Below, piece after piece: positions 61,082-64,000 of a stretch of 64,000 bases of DNA. Made by a program: the position numbers and the translations under genes. This DNA is from Chrysogorgia sp. JL179-B06 (taxonomy: Eukaryota > Cnidaria > Anthozoa > Scleralcyonacea > Chrysogorgiidae), in the NCBI GenBank assembly GCA_035772405.1, contig JAYKKM010000350.1, positions 2,351,001 through 2,415,000 on the forward strand, in the 5' to 3' direction. Position 1 is the stretch's first letter, and every line of letters starts with the position of its first letter. Below the pieces are notes generated by a model. The model did no database searches. It saw only the letters and a list, made by a program, of their open reading frames with translations, and had not been told where the DNA came from.

Positions 61082-62870
61082 GACAACAAGGACGACTTGT
61101 CTAATTGTTTTAGTATCAACCATAAACAAACTTTCTTTGACGTAAAAGTCTCCCCATTCAAAATGTAGAAGTCTCTCCATTCAAAATGTAGAGTAGCTCG
61201 ATGGCACATGATAATCAATAATCGCTCACAAAAAACGATAATATAATTACTTTGCTTCAAATTTGGTGTATATACGCCATATAGGCATAAGCGAATTCAT
61301 TTTCTTATTCGAAAATGTCAAACTGAACAATTTTCCATTACAGTTTCGGGCCAATGTTTTTATGATTTTATCACTCGTATATAAATTTTATGCGGACGCC
61401 AATGTTTGGCCTAGATTTCAGTTTTGCTTGCAGCGTGAATATGTCGTGGCTTCTGATTGGTCAGGATAGGAATATTCCAGTTTATAAGAAGGTTTTGTGA
61501 TTCGGATAACGCGGTCCTACATCGTAAACTCAATGTTGTAAATGCCAAATATTGTTTTGTTGGCCCCGACTGGCCCTTATATTTACGTCAACGTTCGGTC
61601 CTCGATAGAGTTTCACAAGTATACGCGAATGTGAAGAAAAGAGGTGGGAAAATAAGGTGAGCCATTTTATTAGTCGAAACACATGTGTGACGTATATTCT
61701 GAGGCGTTTATTCTAAGTTAAAATGCAGATCTGACATGCAGCTGCCTTATATATCGAAACGCATATTTTGTGCCGTAGCATTATATATAGAAAATAGGCT
61801 GGAACAGAGTTTCCGGTTAGTCTTTGTTAATAAAATGGTGATTTAAATACCGTATTTTGGTCGAGTTTGTCCGAGTTCGCTAGTTGTGTTGTGTTGCAGG
61901 CCAGGTGATGATTCGATTCCGGGGCGGGGCGACTGTTTTGTATTTTTCTTTAATTTTTTCTTCCCGTCGTTCTCTTTTATTTCTTTAGTCGTTACGTTCG
62001 CATGGTTAGGGTTAGGGTTAGTATTAAATTTTGTTTTGAGGGTTAGTTTTATTGATATAGTGAAATAGTCGTCTTAATTATTTCATCGGAAATTTGGTAA
62101 TAATAGTCGCGCATAAAAAGCCAAGAAATTATGCTATCAACCATCAAAGATTCTACCAACGATCGATATATTCCAAATTTGCCATGGCGGCACAGATCAA
62201 ACACTTCTCGTGGATTCGAAGCCTGTCAGACAAATCAGAACACGTAATAAGAAAATAAATAATTTATTAAAGACAAATTAAATCGTCTTCGAATCAACCA
62301 GTATAAATTCGACTTGTTTACATTCGTCCAAGCTGTGCCCTTGTCGCACTATGCCACGGGAACTTTTCTCTTGAATACCACTCCGTTTCGGAGAGCAATG
62401 TATCTCAATTTTTAAGCATGTCACTCATATCGCAGACTTTGATTTTGAACTTCTGAAGACTTCCAACATTCACCACTACAACACACGTCGGCGAGATAAT
62501 TTTCATGATCTACCGCGACCACGTACTAACTGGGGTAAACAGCAAATGAAGTATCATTCTGTGTGCGGTTGGAAAGGCCGAATCTTCAAGTTTAGAATTT
62601 TTTAAAACAAACTTAAAGAAATAAAATTTTATATCTTAAAATTTATCATGTATTTACATTACTTATATATTTACGACAGGACCTCCCTGAAAACCACCGT
62701 TGGAGCATCCTGTATAAATATTAAATAAAATAAAATATGAATATTTTGAATCCAAGCACTAGCGTAATCCTATGAAATGATACGTATAACGGTCTCACTG
62801 ATAAACCCGAATACTTTTGTCACCTGCTGTATTGTATTTATCAACGGAATTATCGCCAACGTCCCTGAAT
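61082..62870. other. Intergenic stretch with SINE-like and telomere-like fragments
   Basis: GATTCGATTCCGGGGCGGGGCGACTG at 61909-61934 has a tRNA T-arm-like start, and ATGGTTAGGGTTAGGGTTAG at 62001-62020 is telomere-like. They appear part of one dispersed repeat. GACCTCCCTGAAAACCACCG and CCTGTATAAATATTAAATAAA at 62680-62740 look like the 3' end of a LINE or SINE with a TAAATA-type tail. No supported gene. Confidence 0.5.
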
Positions 62871-62887
62871 TCGTCTGTTAATCGCAA

Positions 62888-63142
62888 TCGACTATTTCTT
62901 CGCCTGTAAATGCATCATGAACTAATCCGAACATGTTTATTGAGATTCCGAAAACATTTTGAATCCGGAAACTTTCTAGCCGTGTAATAATTTACACGTC
63001 TACAATTCAAGATTCGTTTTATAAATTCAACTGATTATGGTTATAAAAAAACTTTAATAGCATTTAGCATGCATATACTATTATCAGCAAACTGAAAATT
63101 ATAAACAGAATGGTAAATTGTTTGCCACTCAAGAGTTACAGT
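62888..63142 (-). repeat. Inverted copy of the 344-bp tRNA-like repeat unit
   Basis: CGACTATTTCTTCGCCTGTAAATGCATCATGA..., GGAAACTTTCTAGCCGTG and CAGAATGGTAAATTGTTTGC are the reverse complement of 63388-63630. It forms a large inverted repeat around 63143-63387. Confidence 0.9.
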
Positions 63143-63290
63143 GCGTAAACTCAGAAAATATTTTCTGAACTCAGATCAACAGATGGCAGACGTACGAAGG
63201 CTACGTTGTGTGCTAATTCGTACCTGCGACATACGTGTACTGCTAATTCAGCAGTCTCGATATGTCTGTATATCTTATCAGAATATATTA

Positions 63291-63364
63291 AATGTGAAGC
63301 TCAATGGATAGAGCGTCTAACCGGAGATCATGAAGGTTGCGGGTTCGATTCCCGTCTGCGGCTT
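63291..63364 (+). tRNA. tRNA-like head of repeat unit 1 (tRNA pseudogene or SINE promoter)
   Basis: D arm GCTC...GAGC and B box GGTTCGATTCC are clear. The anticodon arm (TCTAACCGGAGATCATGA) is one base too long and hardly pairs, so no anticodon can be assigned. Confidence 0.45.
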
Positions 63365-63637
63365 AAGAAACGGCATTTTTCTGAGTTTGCGTTAAAGCTT
63401 GAGTAGCAAACAATTTACCATTCTGTTTATAATTTTCAGTTTGCTGATAATAGTATATGCATGCTAAATGCTATTAAAGTTTTTTTATAACCATAATCAG
63501 TTGAATTTATAAAACGAATCTTGACTTGTAGACTAATTTACACGGCTAGAAAGTTTCCGGATTCAAATGTTTTCGGAATCTCAATAAATGATGTTCGGAT
63601 TCATGATGCATTTACATGCGAAGAAATAGTCGTTTCA

Positions 63638-63712
63638 GTTCTGGTAGCTCGATGGTTGGAGCGTCTAACCGGAGATCATGAAGGTTGCGGGTTCGATTCC
63701 CGTCTGGGGCTC
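63638..63712 (+). tRNA. tRNA-like head of repeat unit 2 (tRNA pseudogene or SINE promoter)
   Basis: Acceptor GTTCTGG/CTGGGGC pairs with several G-T wobbles. A box TAGCTCGATGG and B box GGTTCGATTCC match Pol III internal promoter consensus. The anticodon arm is aberrant as in unit 1. Confidence 0.45.
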
Positions 63713-64000
63713 CGAAACATTCCTCTGAGTTTGCGTTAAAGCTTGAGTAGCAAACAATTTACCATTCTGTTTATAATTTTCAGTTTGCTGATAATAGTAT
63801 ATGCATGCTAAATGCTATTAAAGTTTTTTTATAACCATAATCAGTTGAATTTATAAAACGAATCTTGACTTGTAGACTAATTTACACGGCTAGAAAGTTT
63901 CCGGATTCAAATGTTTTCGGAATCTCAATAAATGATGTTCGGATTCATGATGCATTTACAGGCGAAGAAATAGTCGTTTGAGTTCTGGTAGCTCGATGGT

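Larger units (their letters stand above)
63143..64000 (+). repeat. 344-bp tandem unit with tRNA-like start, running off the right edge
   Basis: GTTAAAGCTTGAGTAGCAAA begins at 63391 and again at 63735, a period of 344. Each unit runs from a tRNA-like head through TTTGCTGATAATAGTATATG and CTAGAAAGTTTCCGGATTC to GAAGAAATAGTCG. A third head starts at the window end (GTTCTGGTAGCTCGATGGT). Confidence 0.92.

Overview
The window is eukaryotic, AT-rich and dominated by repeats. It has spliced genes with GT-AG introns, long microsatellites, two satellite families and a dense set of DNA transposons and LINE debris. I infer a marine invertebrate, most likely a cnidarian (anthozoan-like). The reasons are the P2X7-type zinc-module protein with a Cys-rich N-terminal half, a ZAD-like domain, 2A-like peptide debris, PIF/Harbinger and CR1-like elements, and TTAGGG tracts. 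The species cannot be fixed from the sequence alone. No ordinary single-copy host gene is recognisable; nearly every coding signal sits in, or is broken by, a mobile element.

Layout. Positions 1-3527 are a 47-bp satellite. Positions 3528-16950 are mostly non-coding and hold foldback elements, minisatellites, a pseudogene fragment, a TTAA-flanked transposon (6981-9959) and an array of tRNA-like units. Positions 16951-18123 are a second satellite built from the palindrome TCCATTGGATCCAATGGA. At 18124 the 47-bp satellite resumes and runs to 25970. The whole block then repeats at about 99% identity (25971-41973), so about 22.4 kb is present twice in tandem. The copies differ mostly by one-base indels, by loss of the tRNA-like array from copy B, and by expansion of the second satellite in copy B. 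This is either a very recent duplication or a false assembly duplication.

Positions 41974-44600 hold a broken CR1-like LINE joined to a ZAD-like reading frame. Positions 44600-48767 are a complete PIF/Harbinger transposon with matching terminal repeats, a five-exon Myb/SANT-type gene and a DDE transposase. Both genes are disabled. Positions 48768-64000 are a nest of small transposons with readable target-site duplications: 9-bp for one MITE family, 8-bp for a hAT-like element, TTAA for a relative of the 6981-9959 element, and TTA for a 2.8-kb element. A 344-bp tandem/inverted repeat with tRNA-like promoters ends the window.

The most interesting system is the TTAA-flanked element at 6981-9959 (copy at 29437-32413). 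Its 34-bp inverted ends match perfectly. It carries two convergent genes: a spliced P2X7-ballast-like zinc protein and a 58-aa basic ORF with a KRGRPK motif. A 457-bp element at 52895-53351 has related ends, the same TTAA target and a decayed relative of the 58-aa ORF. This links the small ORF to the transposon family. No known transposase is visible in it. Two hammerhead-ribozyme-like motifs with covarying stem I (10257-10306 minus; 51354-51395 plus) are the second point of interest.
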